A stretch of 64,000 bases of DNA, taken from the NCBI RefSeq assembly GCF_036669915.1, contig NC_089314.1:29247592-29311591 (forward strand), given 5' to 3'. Shown here in pieces: positions 1 to 13,337 of the stretch. Position 1 is the stretch's first letter. Each line of letters opens with the position of its first letter. Origin of the DNA: Pocillopora verrucosa. Taxonomy: Eukaryota > Cnidaria > Anthozoa > Scleractinia > Pocilloporidae. The position numbers were made by a program, and so were the translations under genes. Below the pieces are notes generated by a model. That model had not been told where the DNA came from, did no database searches, and saw only the letters and a list, made by a program, of their open reading frames with translations.

Positions 1-2395
1 CTAATTCATCAACAACTGAAGTAAGCTACTGTATTTCAGTTAGAACGAAACGACTCCGGACAAAATTAGTTAAAAGTGGTAATTTGCATAGCTAAATACT
101 CTTTTAGTTATTGATTATTATACTTAACTTGATCCTGTCAGACTAAAATCCTAGCAAATGAAAACTGTTGAAGGTTTATTTTGTACGAGTTTTAGAGCAG
201 TGTGATAAACTATGTGATGATAAAACGAACGTGAATTTCAAATCTATTCGATTTATTAACACGCGGTAACGACCTTTTGTCAGGTGGCGGGAATAACTTT
301 TCTGTTGGGCAAAGGAAGTCAGGATAACAAGTACATTATGATCAAAAAGATTTCTATTTTCGCTGAATGAAAACTAACGTATATTCCCTACCGCTCATGA
401 TAACTTGTATTCTATCATTTCCTGTATTTTACAGCGGAAAACAAACGAAAACAATATTTTTATTTATAACCAAGTTAAGAGACTTAAATTGTAATTTCAT
501 TAAAGTGGCGAATATTTATAATTGTCAAGAATCAAGATATAAAGGCAGGTACAACTAAGAACAGAATTTGTCTCAAAAATAAAAACAGCCAGAGAAAAAC
601 TGACAAATATGAAATTTAGCAGTAACAAATTCCACAGAATGAAATGCCAACCAAGGTCTGAAGGTTATTGAATTTAAGTATTTTTTGATCCGCTTCGATA
701 ATCTTAGCTTCGATAGGGTTAAGCAATTCCAATAATTAACTGATAACCAAGAGTTAAATAGGAAACCCTGTCAGTTAACTCTGTTTCGTATTTTTTGTTT
801 TGTGATTAGTAACTTCCGCTAATTCTGCATAGTTAATAAGTTGTTTCGAGATCTTGTTTTGACGAGAATGCCTTCAAACAACTGGAGGGTAACAAGTAAC
901 AGTGTAACAAGAAAACGAATTATCACTGACAAATTATGATTGATGGAGGATCCGATCAGCGACTCTTTTCTCCACTTTTCTCGTTTCTTGAAATGTAATT
1001 TTTCGTGTCTCATTTTTTTCCTCTTGAGTTTTCTACAATTTGTTCTCAGGCAACGCACACGACAAGATGATCCAATGTAACTCATTTTTCAAAAGTCAAA
1101 AAAAGTAGATTAGCAGAGTATTCCATAAAACAATACTGCCAAACAAGATGATGTGAAATGTTACCTCCAGTCCTGTTAATTATTAACCTTTACATTTCCC
1201 TTTTATTAGAAATGATCTTTGCACACGTGCTTGATCACATAATTTCTGAAAGGAATCTTGTCATAGCTATGTAATTTAATTAACAATCAGTCGAAAGAAG
1301 TATGCTCTAAATGACTTCACTTTTAATTTCACACCGGCGCATTTTAACATTAATTCAAATTTAACGCAACAAATTATTTTTTGCCAACATTTTCGAAAAA
1401 TCTGTCGCCAATAAACGACCACAAGAGTTATCCAACAAAAAAGGAGGAAATTTACTGGCTTCAAAATCACAACATTGGATCAAAGTTCTAATTCGAACTA
1501 ATCTGATCAAGTTTTTCTTACGACAGCCAAAAGCTGAGAAATTCATAATGATTAGAAAAAAACCTTTGACCCACCGCTGTAGAGTCAACAGTAGTAAATC
1601 GTATCGTTTGTTTAACCAATAATACAATATTAAATTTGATTTTCCTCCAAAAATAAGCTCAAATTCAAGCGCATAGCATATTTTCTTCGAGGCATATCAG
1701 TTACATGATAATGCATTTAAACTCAAAATTTAAGGGGTTACCTGGTTGGTGGAATTGATGTCGATCGAGCCAATCGGGTTTCATGTCTTATCCTACGCAT
1801 ACGACAGTTAGTCATGTTGTAAACATGTTTTTACGACCGCCAACTCGAAGGACTGATAAAACACTTGGCTTAGAATTGGTGTAATATTTTACTCTGCTGC
1901 TAGCCACTTTAAAAAAGGTACGAGCTCTCTCCACCGGTCTTACATCTGAGGAAAGAAGAAAATTCTCTAGTACCTGTAGAGGTAAATTAGCGCACAATTT
2001 CAGGTGATACTGTTGATTCATTTTTTTTATCGTTTTTCCTTTTAGATAGTCGCAAAAACAAGGTAAGAGAATAATTTAGCTCCTCTTATTAAGTGTGGCA
2101 TGAATTGACCAGCAAATTTTCTTTTCGCGTTTTCTCTCTTATCAGTGAGTCAATTACTATTTTCAAGATCAGATTGGTTTTGAGATCAGAGAATCACGGT
2201 GAACTGCTTCAACTCCTAAGATCCTTCTAAATACCATATCAAGAGATTCATTGGGTGTCATGTTTTGTGTCACTGAAGACAGCAGAAACAAATAAAAAAA
2301 ACCAGTGCATGTAACCCTTCTGCAAGTAATGTGCTTTGCCAAATTTTCTCTCTATTTACAGTTGAAGGATAAACAACATACACGCTTGTGTGAAC
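1..2395. repeat. Upstream block of CTHRC1-like copy A1
   Basis: No protein-coding gene is seen here. Position 1 onward matches the stretch starting at 18178 almost base for base, apart from small changes and a segment of roughly 230 bases (about 272-505) that is missing from the second copy. The missing piece lies close to two short GTGGCG matches, as expected for a deletion between microhomologies. The region carries the candidate 27-nt mini-exon at 1050-1076 and ends in a pyrimidine-rich tract plus ACAG just before the coding exon of A1. Small open frames here, for example on the minus strand at 819-1085 and 1361-1627, have no recognisable product and are probably chance. Confidence 0.7.
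1050..1076 (+). other. Candidate 27-nt 5'-UTR mini-exon (A1)
   Basis: A 27-base segment is preceded by a pyrimidine-rich tract ending in TTCTCAG and followed by GTAACT. The same-length segment with AG and GT borders occurs upstream of A2, B1, B2 and B3 and in an extra A-type block at 17499-17525. It contains one ATG, which would open only a very short upstream frame if joined to the first coding exon. Noncoding exon status is inferred from position and conserved borders; no transcript evidence is available. Confidence 0.45.
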
Positions 2396-3765
2396 ATGAC
2401 GCCCCACATTAAGGTACTTTGGCTGATTTTACCGCTGATTGCTCTTTGCTATGCAGCAAAAAACAGCAGCAGCGGCGGAAAATCTAATGGTTACATGGTA
2501 AGTTAATTCTTTCCAAATATATCCCAACATTGTTATTGTCATCATCTTGTCTGATTGTGTCAGTCAGTGTCGTTCCAAAAGAGAATGGTAAAGGAGAAAT
2601 TCACTGAAAACTGGAAACAGAAGAAAGATTGCCCGACACTTTGATTCTTAGAAAGATGAATTTGTCACAACTGATCTTAAAAGTAGTTATAATTCTTCCA
2701 TGAACAAAAGTTATGTGTGTTTTTTTCTAAACACAGGGCGCTTACCCATATCCACCGCATGGACCCTGTGCTTATGGTACTCCTTTTGGCGCGCCAGGGA
2801 TACCAGGTATTCCCGGGAGCCCAGGACCCGCGGGACCCACGGGCATCGCAGGACCACCCGGTCCTCGTGGTTCTACGGGACCACAAGGGGACAAGGGCGA
2901 CGCCGGAAAGCCAGGAAACCAAGGCCTTACAGGTCCACAGGGACCTCCAGGAAAAATGGGACCTCAAGGGTCCACAGGCCGACAGGGTCCACGAGGAACC
3001 AAAGGTGATACAGGAGATAAAGGAAGCCAGGGAGCCTCAGGCCTCCGGGGACCTCCAGGAGCTCTGGGAAGTAATTGGAAACAATGCGTATTCAAAAATT
3101 TAAACGATGGAAAGGACACTGGCTTGATAAAGGTACTTCAGTTTTTCTTTCAATTAATTGCAATTTTACAAAATCGTATTTGACATCATTGCTTGAATAG
3201 ATGATTCCTATCAAATTATGACTAAAAGAAGATCGAGTTATGCAGCAAGCTAAAATAATTTTTTTCTGTGGCAGAAGAACGAAACTGTGAAGATAAACCC
3301 TAAGTAGTTAAAGGATTCGTAAACTGGACTTGATTTAGGACTTATATCGCTCAGAGACATTTTGAATTCATATTGTTCACAGTTAACCATCATTTATTTC
3401 TCCAGGAATGCCTTTTCATCAAAAAGTCGGCCAAAACAGCTCTGCGCGTGTTTTGGAGTGGCAACCTCCGCCTCTATAACTGCCATGGTTGCTGCAGACG
3501 ATGGTATTTCACCTTAAACGGCGCAGAGTGCTCAGCTCCTGCTGCAATTGATGGCGTAGTCTACATGGTACATGGAAATGGCGCCAAAAAGGATTTACAC
3601 CGCCCCCGTCATATCGAGGGTGTGTGCGAGAAAGTCCACAAAGGTGTTGTGCGCGTGGGATTCTGGGTCGGTAACTGTAATGGTTACGGATCTGCTGACG
3701 CATACACAGGCTGGAACTCAGTGTCCCGGATCTACGTGGAAGAAGTACCACCCCCACAAGCATAA
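2396..3765 (+). CDS. CTHRC1-like secreted collagen-repeat protein, copy A1
   Basis: Three coding exons: 2396-2497, 2737-3132 and 3406-3765, with GT-AG phase-0 introns, giving 285 residues. Residues 1-20 form a signal peptide ending LCYA, followed by an N-S-S glycosylation sequon. Exon 2 encodes a Pro-rich lead with one Cys (GPCAYG), 31 uninterrupted Gly-X-Y triplets from GAP to GAL, and NWKQC. Exon 3 carries the family signature [20 protein letters not shown] and GWNSVSRI. Eight cysteines of the C-terminal domain are present, the number found in vertebrate CTHRC1. CTHRC1 is a secreted extracellular-matrix glycoprotein linked to Wnt and planar-polarity signalling in vertebrates; the same role here is inference. 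Exon 3 and intron 2 resemble B1 more closely than A2. The family call is firm; orthology to the single vertebrate gene is not claimed for this individual copy. Confidence 0.93.
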
Positions 3766-6700
3766 TGTCTTATAACCTACCATGGTTTCATTGCTCAATA
3801 TCTAACAGCAGAATAAGAACAATAGCACAATCAGGAATCTTAGATTTAACAGTCGGGATAAAATACAGTAAAGTTGTGAAATCGGGCATTTTTAGCTTCT
3901 GAACTATATAGAGTGGGGATGCTGCCATGACAACTCGCCAATAAAAAGAAGGTTTTCACTAAAAATCCAGGAGAGTTTGGTGTGTGTTTGGTTATTAGGG
4001 CTGAGCTCATTTCAAAGATCTCGTTTATGATGTTTTGACATTTGACCGTTTATCTCAGTGTAGAAAATAAGAGCACCCACGAGTGAGTCCTGCTACAAAC
4101 TTCTTTCCTGACGGGATTCTTTCCAAAAAATTGAGATTCATGCGTAGAAGAGATTTAAGTCCTGTATATACCGAAAATGTTAGGCTTCTGTTGCTACTCC
4201 GACATGGAACCGTCCTATATATGTAATAATAGTGGATGTCGAATTATTATTTAAAGGCCAAAAAAAAAAAACAGACAAACAAACAAACAAAAACATTCAA
4301 GCTGATAACCTTATTGGCAAGTAACCTATATCTGCAAGAGCAACGCGCTCGGATTTCTCTTACTCTCCTTTTATCACCTTTAAAGAATAAAAAAAAATCA
4401 GGATAATTGTAATAGATTCATTCGTTTGAAAGCTATAATCTCATCATCCGACAATAGTCGTCTTGTTTGACCAAAAGAATAAACCTTTCCTCTTTCCTTA
4501 AGAATTTGAATGGCTCCAGTAACAGACACCTGGTGGAGACGTTATCGTAGTAATGAAACTTATCAGGCTAAATCATAACCATTACAATTTCCTCAGATGT
4601 GATTGGTCCGTTAGTTGCTTTATTTTCTCTAATTATTATGTACAGTTGTAATCGGACAATTGGCCGTGATCGGACACCTATAACCGGACAGTTAAAGCAG
4701 CCAATCATACCAAGTCCACTCAGCAAAATCCACCAATCACATAATTAATAACAATAACCATAGTAATAACCACTTACCCTTCAAAACTGGCGAATTTCCA
4801 AAATGGAGGAGGTTTTTACCTTAGATAATCAATTCTGAAAGCCCTTTCTCAAATTAATTCATTTGATCTTCTCGGAAATTGAAATGGTTGTGATTATTGT
4901 TAACAGTACTTCATATTGTCCAGTTCGGTCTGTAATCATGCTCGTGATTAACAAATCGGACTCCCGCTTTGCGATGGTCAGATTTCGTAATGACTCGTTT
5001 GATTAAAGACCAAATGAAACTCTAGTCAGTCCTATTATTATTATTACTTAGTCACAACATCTAATATTATAAACTTCAAATGTGTACGCTAGCGAAAAAT
5101 TATGGGCGAACTGTAGTAAGCCTTCCACATCTCAGCAAGCAAAACCCGAGATTTCATCTTAAAGGTACTCCACACGAAGAGGAGGAGGGTTTTATTGCTT
5201 CTGAAATTGTTGTAATATTACATCTGTGACTTCGACTGGGCAAAAATAATTAAGCATAATGGGCATCACTTGCTGACCCAGTTATGGAACGTGAGGCGTG
5301 TGTTCAAGTTTGATTATTTTATTTAGAATAAAATATCTTGCGATATACGTGTAGTTGTTGTTAAAGTTCTTTGATTGTCAATAATAGAAGGCATTTCACA
5401 ATCAAATACTTTGAAATATAGTGGATATAACCTAGATTGCCACAAGCTGACTAACCATAATTGTGATGAAATTCAATAAAACTGTAATAATCTGATCAAT
5501 TTATATTCATGTCTATCTGGCTTACACAATGTCGAAGACGAGCTTTGATGCGCTCGCCTTTTCTCTGCATTTCGTGAACTTTAAACGGATATTTTACCTC
5601 GACATTGACGAGATCATGAAAACTTACTCTCCCCCCATAAAAACGTTTCATTGCCACTTCAAGGTCGCATCACTGTAACAAATAGTTGAACGTAAATTCA
5701 GAATCTTTACTATTTCTGATGAGCGCTGTTTTTTTCGTTTTCAATTCACTTTGTTAAGCACAGATGATACCCAATGAACTCAATTATGTTCAAAATAGGC
5801 ACTTATGCGGTCGATATTTCATTTCCATCCGTTTTTGGTATGACGACATGAACATTGGATGGTGATAAGTTTTAAAACACACTAAAGTCACATTCGCGCT
5901 CGGGGTGGAATAACACAGATCTGAGGGACAACATAAATACATTTTTCACCATACGGACCGACCCTAGGCCGGTAAATAACAAATCTATTTTTTTTAAAAA
6001 AATTAACGAAATTCTTTCCGAAAGAACCCGAATGATTTAGGGTTGTAAAGACGTCAAAATCTAACTAAACAATTTTTGAGCGAGTAAATGGTAGTTAAAA
6101 TAGGGGTCATGCAAATTAAAGGGAGATGCTTCACCAAAACATTTCATTTGCGTAATGATAAAGGTGATTTAAAAGGCTTCCAAACAAATTTTGAAACATT
6201 ATTTTGACAAGTATCTGTCTCAATCTGACACCTGTCAATTAGAGAGCGCGTATGAAAAAAAGAAAGCGCATGTACACTTTTAAAAAACAACGAACTCTCA
6301 CGACAATGTTTTCTGTTCCTTAAGTAAACGGCGAGGAAAGTAATTGTAAGTAAATTCAAATTTTTTGTTTTGAAGTTGTGAGAGTTTACTCGTTTGTTTG
6401 CTGCAATGGCGTGTATAAATCTGGTCTTTCCTCCACGAAAACTAAGTTCGAATGATACACTCCAACGAGACACAAGGGGATTTAATGCAGCCTTTTCTCA
6501 TTTAATTCCTTCAGTTTACAATACAAATGTCCAAATTGAACGGATTTAGAAGGACCGTGACTTAACGAGAGCGTATATTTGTTGTAGAACTGAAATTAAA
6601 ACTTCGCTCGCTCTTTCACTACCAACAAATTGTCAGAGAAAATTCAGATATTAAATGAATAAAAGTTCCATCGATTAGTTCAACTGTAACCAAATGCCTC

Positions 6701-7081
6701 ACGTTTTAACTTTCTGAGTACTTTTTGAACGATTAAAATTAATTGCAGAAGGTTTTTAGGCCGCCTGTCAACCAAAGTACTGACACTATTGCTTATACAA
6801 ATTCATTCTGAAACCAATGTTTTTCTGTCAACCAAAGTGATTTGAGAGAGAGAAAGAGAGGATTAATAAGTTATTTATCTTCTTGAGGTAGTGACCAACG
6901 TCTTTGCTTAAAAATACTGCCTAGCCGGAAAAACGAGATATATTTATGAAAAATGGCAACGACTCACGAAAGCGTTACCGTGGCCCGTGGGCAGAGATAG
7001 GATAATACTGACCGGGTAAAGAACCAATTCAGATTGCAGGATTCGTTACCGTGCCCTCTGAGAAAAAATTAACAATGTTAT
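3766..7081. other. Spacer downstream of A1, mostly duplicated noncoding DNA
   Basis: No gene is recognised. From the stop codon to about 5940 the sequence aligns by eye with the 3' flank of B1 (13338 to about 14720), including a CTCGGGG-containing stretch near 5900, so the shared 3' flank of the unit is about 2 kb. An A-rich (CAAA)n tract lies near 4259-4292. Roughly 5940-7081 has no partner that I noticed in the window. The minus-strand frame at 6144-6473 has no recognisable domain. Confidence 0.6.
3940..3945 (+). terminator. Poly(A) signal AATAAA of A1
   Basis: AATAAA lies 175 bases after the stop codon of A1. The same spot carries AATAAA in B1, A2 and B2, and a changed AATGAA in B3, which supports use as the cleavage signal. 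Confidence 0.6.
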
Positions 7082-7945
7082 TCCTATGATAAATTTGATA
7101 GATGGAGATTTTTCTGCCTTTGCTTTTTTGAACGTTTCTTTTAATCGATTAGCGACTAAAGTCAGCTATTTTCGTTGGAGAGGAATGACTCCGGTCAAAT
7201 GAAAATTGTCAATTATGCCAACATGGAAATTTGCATAGTAAAATACTCATTTAATTATCTCTTAATCCTGATAAACTGAAACTTAAGTTCGCAGTTAGTG
7301 TATACAATTGAATGTTTGTTTTGTACGATCTTTGGAGTACTGATGTTAGAAAAAAGAGGACTGTGTGTTGATAAAACGAACGTGATGTTCAAATCTGCTC
7401 GATTTTATCAACACGTAAAAGCGACCTTTTGACATATAACAGGAATAAATCCGCTTTTCAAATGAAGTCAGGATAAACAAGTACACCAGATTGAGAGAGA
7501 TTTTTATTTTCAGTTTTTGAAGGCTAACATATAGTCAGCCCTGCATGTGAGAGCTTTCATTCTGTTTCTTTCATTTCCTAGTTTTTCTGGCGGGGAAAAA
7601 AACAAACAAAAGGTTTAACCCAGTAAAAAGACTTCAAATATAATCTTATTAAACTGCCGAATATTGAGAATTAAGAATTAAGACATAAAGGAAGGTACAA
7701 GTGAGAACAGAATTTAACAATGAAAACAGCCAGCGGAAATAAACAAGAAACTGTTGTATTACTAACTTGACGTAAAAATAAACTTTTAATATATCCCAAC
7801 ATTGACATTGTCATCATTTCGTCTGATTGTGTCAGTCAGTGTCATTCCAGAAGAGAATGGTAAAGGAGAAATTCACTGTAAACTACAAACAGAAGGAAGA
7901 TTGCTCGATACTTCGATTCTTAGAAAGATGAATTTGTGACAATTA
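7082..7945. repeat. Orphan A-type upstream block fused to an A-type intron 1
   Basis: Bases 7082-7788 match 16686-17430 very closely and, more weakly, the A upstream block at 1 onward. At about 7788 the sequence jumps into an isolated copy of A-type intron 1 (compare 2515-2672: ATATCCCAACATTG and onward). The A promoter-proximal part and coding exon 1 that should lie between are missing. At about 7946 it changes again to the B-type upstream sequence (ACAAGCTTGTCGCACATG). This looks like the scar of a deleted A copy or of an unequal crossover. Confidence 0.65.
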
Positions 7946-10900
7946 ATTTTTTCACAAGCTTGTCGCACATGTGAAACAAACTTTTATCTGATGTTGATTT
8001 TCACACGTAAAAATCTCACACGTTTTGTAAGAGTTTAGACTGATTTTTTGACAGTCAATCTCTACATGTTCCTCACTGACGCAAGGCCAATTGCTCAAAG
8101 ATGAGATCTGCGCAGCCATAGACCAAAATATTTTCAAATACGTTTTGATGAACTCCGCAAAAATCGCTTCAGACTTAGTACTCTTCTTGTCGCATCGAGG
8201 ACGACTTTATCAATTCTTTCCTACGTAGTAACCGCGTTTTTTCGTTTAAGGCCTCCTTACTTTCATTTATGCAGTTCTGTCTTCAAGCGTGTATACTTTA
8301 GTATCATCAGACAACAAAACTACGAAAATGATCGAAATATTTATCAAAGTTGACCACATAGCTATGCAATATAAATAAATTTCTCTCTCTTGCTCTTTTC
8401 CTGATCCGGCTAAAAAAAACAAGGCCTCGTCAAAGTCCAACTATTGCATTTATTTCTCTGGATTACTTGAAACATTCTTTTCAAATATGTTCGTTGAACT
8501 AAAGTGATTGATCAAATTTGTTTGTCAGATTACGTGTCATGTGTAATCAAGAAGAATAAAGAAGAAAGAATACTCTAAGTGTTTACTACAGTAGTGTATT
8601 TTATTTGTATAGTAAACGACGACATATTCAAATTAGCTTCAGTTTGACAGTTTGTTAACAGGAATTATTTCGCTTTTGAAATTGATTTGCCTGAACCAAG
8701 TCTTTTATCAGTCTGCCAGCCACAGAATTTCTTGCTTTTCCTTTTGAAAAAAACAAGACTTAAAACATGTCTGATCTAATCATTTAACTTCGTTTTTCAG
8801 GTCGTACTATCAGAGGAACGATGTAGAGTGTACTTGTCAAATTTTAATGGCACGAACTGAATTAATGACTTTAATTTCTAAATCACTTTTTAGAGACATT
8901 TTACTGACACTCAGAAATTATTGGTGACAAGAAAGTGAAAGACAAAGGAAGATTGATTTACACTGCTAACAATCGATAAATGTGATAAATTTCTTTGGAA
9001 AAAGGGTCAGTTGAAAAAAAACACAGCTCATCGTTGACTCAAACGAGATTCATTAAAATTGTTGGGCTTTGGGAATGTAAGGGAACTCAGTAATCATATC
9101 GTGACGAACTGACGAAGTAATCTTATCGTGAAGAACTGACGAAGCAATCTTATAGTGACAAGATGAAGAATGAGAGCGGCGCACGGTGAGCAAACAAACG
9201 AACCACCACAAACTGAAATGATAGAAACCAAGGACGATTAGGAGCTAAATGGCTTTTTTTTACTCAATCCCTCTTCCATTTTCATCAATGTGAAATTTGA
9301 TGTTCGTTCTCCTTCTTCCTCCAATTTGCTCTCAAGCTACCCAGGCGCTGGGGTACCCTAAGGAAAGTAATCATTTTATGTCGGGAAAATTCCTTTTAGC
9401 TTCATTTTTAACGAAAATATTTCTTGAACGAGAGAAGCTAAATGCTGTATAACTTATTTATACGGTAGTGGTACATACTAGACACTACTGAAAGAATACT
9501 TACGCTCTTTAATTTTGCGCCTAACACGAATTAGAATCGATTTTTTTTTTGTGGTCGCGGTCTCGTTAACTTCCCAACTTATCCCATCACAAGGGATACT
9601 TATGTTCTTCAAAATAAAAATCATGTCTCTAAATCCCGCATATTGTATATCGAGGTTTATCTAAAGTGAAGTAAAATTTGGAAATCTTCGAATGACAAAA
9701 GGGAAAATGCTCGTTGTTTTAAAAAAACATCTTTCATCTCCTCATATCAAGTTGTTTGTCGCATTTTCAGGAACTTTTGAAGAGCTCTATCAAGGAAAAC
9801 TACACGATCGACTTTAATAGGTAGGATTTACGAAAGATCATAGAAATTGTTTATGAGACGACATGTATTACAATTTAAAATGGTCTGACTAGGGTTTACT
9901 TGATAGAGCTGAAAGCCGAGAAATATGATTGCCCAGCAGAAAAGAAAAAAAAAATAAACCATTAGGAAAAGGGTTTGAAATTGAAAAATAATCATTTCTA
10001 TTTTAGTCCTATTAAATAATATCTACATAAATCTACACTCCAGAGAGCCAAGTCAAAAAGGCTGGCTGATTTTTCTCCTGGTTTCAGTTTGCATCTTTTG
10101 CTTTTTACTGGCCCTATAGAAGAATATGCCGTTTAGAAAATTAACATTTTTTTCACGCAATATTTCTGAATGGATTTCATAGTAATATCAACCTAATTTC
10201 CTCGTATCGTTGCAGGAGAATTGAGAAGTTTTCTACTTTTAATCGAGTTCATTGTGTCAGCAGTTTTTGCGTTGGAAGATGAGTTTGCTTTAACCAACAG
10301 CTCTTCTCTCAAACTTTAAGATACGGTTTTGTCAGAGATCTCACTGAACAAGCTACGACCATACAATGTAATTTCACGAAGAGCTGTACTTAAGAGAAAA
10401 AAAACTTTCCCGCATCGTTTGTGTTTTGTTTTTCGATCTTACTTGTTCTGACAGGAATCGGCTCTAAACAAACAAGGAAAGAAATCGGCATGCAATGTGG
10501 GACGTAAACGAGCTCTGAGTACAAGCTAGGGGTTTAGAAGGATCCGGTAAATAAGTTTATTATTATTTATTTTTTTTTTATCATCTTTTCCTATCTTCAA
10601 CAAAGTTAAACTTGATCTCACTTTCTCATTTCGTTTAGCTTCCTCCAGTTTCCTGTCAGGCAACACAAGGGCTGAAATACTTCAAGGTAAATAAATTCAC
10701 AAGCAATAACAAGTCTGTTCGTTCAATTTTCCATGTAACTCTTTCACTGAACAGCGCAATGGGAATACAGTTTGATACTCCATCAAATTTCAAGTAGATG
10801 AAAGTAACTAAACGTTGATCTTAATCCAATCAAGTTTTTCCTCTGGATTTTATCAACCAACCTTTTTTTCTCAAAGTTAACTCTTCGCACAAACACAAAA

Positions 10901-11735
10901 TCCTCTATAACCTGTGATTTAGCCGCACTATTATATCGTAAAAACAACAACAACAAAAAACAATTCTATTTCAGTCATTAAATCAATTTTACAAGAGGTT
11001 ATGAGAACAGCGCTTTTGGCTAAAAGGAACCGGTTTCCAAGGTTAATAATTTTTGTTAATTCTTATAGCAAAGAGGACTTCCAATAATTGTGGAAATCAA
11101 AAGCAAAAATTCAGTCGCATTGCTCGCGAAACCTTGAGCTTTGAATGTCACTTGCTTGATGTTGATATCGTCTAAATAGCTGATCTATTCAGCAGAACTG
11201 TTTGTGCTTACCTCTTTCGAACAAATCATTAACAATACAATTTCCTTATCTGAACTTATTTTGGAAAAGAGAACAGGATGTATCAAGAGATCTTTAAGAA
11301 AAAAAGAGGAAAATATGTCGTTTATTTCAAAACCAGAACACTCAATGAATAGAAATCATGTTTGATAGAGTTATTCAAATTTGGATTTCACAATTATGCC
11401 CTTCTAATCGTATAAGTCCGACTGAGTTCTTGTTCTACAGCACAAATATGCGATCACTCAAAGAACATTAATCAAAACTGAAGGTGAAGCCTCAAAACAT
11501 CAAAGAAAGATGAAAAGATCAAATCAATTGTAACCTAAAATATTAACTTTATTCCCTTTTCCAAGACGAACACTCTAGCGTCTAACATCATGTATTTTCT
11601 TTCATAATTTCAACGTGGAAGTGCTGCTTGTCATGTGTTTATTCATTACTTCTTGATGGCGGTTTTTTTTAATGTCTGCGCACTCAAATACAACATAGAA
11701 GAAGCAATGTAATTGGCCAAATTGATAGTAATCAA
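7946..11735. repeat. Upstream block of CTHRC1-like copy B1
   Basis: No protein-coding gene is recognised. The stretch is repeated upstream of B2 (from about 26540) and B3 (from about 33690). It is the longest of the three: B2 lacks an internal segment equivalent to about 10005-10370, and B3 lacks one equivalent to about 8965-9355. The candidate mini-exon is at 10660-10686. Short minus-strand frames, for instance 7952-8137, are preserved only as part of the DNA repeat. Confidence 0.65.
10660..10686 (+). other. Candidate 27-nt 5'-UTR mini-exon (B1)
   Basis: Twenty-seven bases bordered by a pyrimidine tract with TCCTGTCAG on the left and GTAAAT on the right. Length and borders equal those in the other copies, 1246 bases before the first ATG of B1. 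Unlike the A version it contains no ATG. Confidence 0.45.
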
Positions 11736-11830
11736 CCAATCACATTTCACGTCTTATTTTCCACGTGCGTCAGTTTATCATGTCCAGAACGTGTTTTCAC
11801 GAAACTTCGTCAGCAACATCAATATAAAAA
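11736..11830 (+). promoter_or_regulatory. Proximal promoter of B1: CCAAT and TATA boxes
   Basis: CCAAT lies at 11736-11740 and TATAAAAA at 11823-11830, about 100 bases before the first ATG. Between them is a segment shared by B1, B2 and B3 that contains the small palindrome CGTGTTTTCACG. Transcription would start near 11855 if this TATA box is used, which would bypass the upstream mini-exon. Promoter activity is inferred. Confidence 0.55.
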
Positions 11831-11931
11831 GGATGTCCCTTAACTTTTGTACTATTTTACCTCTGTTAATAGCCACAGAATAAGATAAGAGGTCTCTTCA
11901 CCAAGCTCTTTACAGCTAAAGAATAAACAAC

Positions 11932-13337
11932 ATGCACGATCGTGTGAATATGCAGCCCAAAACCAAGATATTTTGGCTGATTTTTCCGCTGATTTCTCTT
12001 TGCTATGCAACGAAAAACAACAGCAGCGGTGGCAAGCCGAATTGTAACATGGTAAGTTTATCTTTTCCAAAAACATCACAACATTGTAGTTATCATCATT
12101 TCGTCTAATGTTCTCCACCACTGTTATTCCAAAAGAGAATGGAAAAGGAGATATTCCCAAAAAAATTAAGCAAAACGATGATTTCATGACCGAACACTTC
12201 GATTCTTAGAAAGATGAATGTGTGACAACGATTGTTCACAAGAAAAATAGTCATATTTCTGACAGCATATAAACAAAGTACGTGTTATGTTTTTTCTCAT
12301 TTTTACACAGGGCACTCACCCACATCCACCATATGGACCCTATGCTTATGGTGCTCTTTTTGGTGCACCAGGGATACCAGGTATTCCCGGAAGCCCAGGA
12401 CCCGCGGGACCCACGGGTATCGCAGGGCCACCCGGTCCTCGTGGTTCTACGGGACCACAAGGGGACAAGGGCGACGCAGGAAAGGCGGGAAACCAAGGCC
12501 TCACAGGTAAACAGGGACCCCCAGGAAAATTGGGACCTCAAGGGTCCACAGGCCGGCAGGGTCGCCGTGGAACCAAAGGTGATGCAGGGGATAAAGGAAG
12601 CCAGGGAACTCCAGGCCTCCGGGGTCCTCCAGGAGCTCTCGGGAGTAATTGGAAACAGTGTGTTTTCAAAAATTTGAACGATGGAAAGGACACTGGCTTG
12701 ATAAAGGTATTTCAGTTTATATTTCAATTAATCGCAATTTTACAAAATTGTATTTGACATCATTGCTTGAATTGACGATTCCTATCAGATTTTGACTAAA
12801 AGAAGATCGAGTTATGCAGCAAGCTAAAATAGTTTCTCTGTGGCAGAAGAACGAATCTGTGAAGATAAACCCTAAGTAGTTAAAGGATCCATAAACTGGA
12901 CTTGATTTAGGACTTATATCGCTCAGGGATATTTTGAATTCATATTGTTCACAGTTAACCATCATTTACTTCTCCAGGAATGCCTTTTCATCAAAAAGTC
13001 GGCCAAAACAGCTCTGCGCGTGTTTTGGAGTGGCAACCTCCGCCTCGAAGGCTGCCATGCTTGCTGCAGACGATGGTATTTCACCTTAAACGGCGCAGAG
13101 TGCTCAGCTCCTGCTGCAATTGATGGCGTAGTCTACATGGTACATGGAAGTGGCGGCAAAAAGAATTTACACCGCCCCCGTCATATCGAGGGTGTGTGCG
13201 AGAAAGTCCACAAAGGTGTTGTGCGCGTTGGATTCTGGGTCGGTAACTGTAGTGGGTACGGATCCGCTGACGCATACACAGGCTGGAACTCAGTGTCCCG
13301 GATCTACGTGGAAGAAGTACCACCCCCACAGGCATAA
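11932..13337 (+). CDS. CTHRC1-like secreted collagen-repeat protein, copy B1
   Basis: Coding exons 11932-12051, 12311-12706 and 12978-13337, all phase 0, giving 291 residues from the first ATG. A second in-frame ATG at 11950 corresponds to the start used by A1; both lie before the hydrophobic signal-peptide core ([14 protein letters not shown]). The mature N-terminus has an N-N-S-S sequon and a Cys (KPNCNM) not found in A copies. The collagen region keeps the triplet register from GAP to GAL, 31 triplets. The C-terminal domain has [20 protein letters not shown] and GWNSVSRI with the eight family cysteines. The Pro-rich lead reads GPYAYG, so the pre-helix Cys of A copies is absent. Extracellular matrix or Wnt-modulating function is inferred from the family. 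Confidence 0.93.

Noticed and set aside
2677-2967. Minus-strand frames opposite the collagen exons (also at 12251-12727, 20596-21009, 37480-37764 and 42058-42357)
   Set aside because: They are the mirror of Gly-Pro-rich codons, which leave the opposite strand open; no independent start, splice site or domain is seen.
2700-3103. Alternative + strand frames over the collagen exons
   Set aside because: The repeated GGN-CCN codons keep other frames open; only the Gly-X-Y frame joins in phase to exons 1 and 3.
2737-3132. Collagen exon as a DNA tandem repeat or CRISPR-like array
   Set aside because: The periodicity is a 9-base codon pattern with no identical repeats and spacers; it encodes a proper triple-helix domain.
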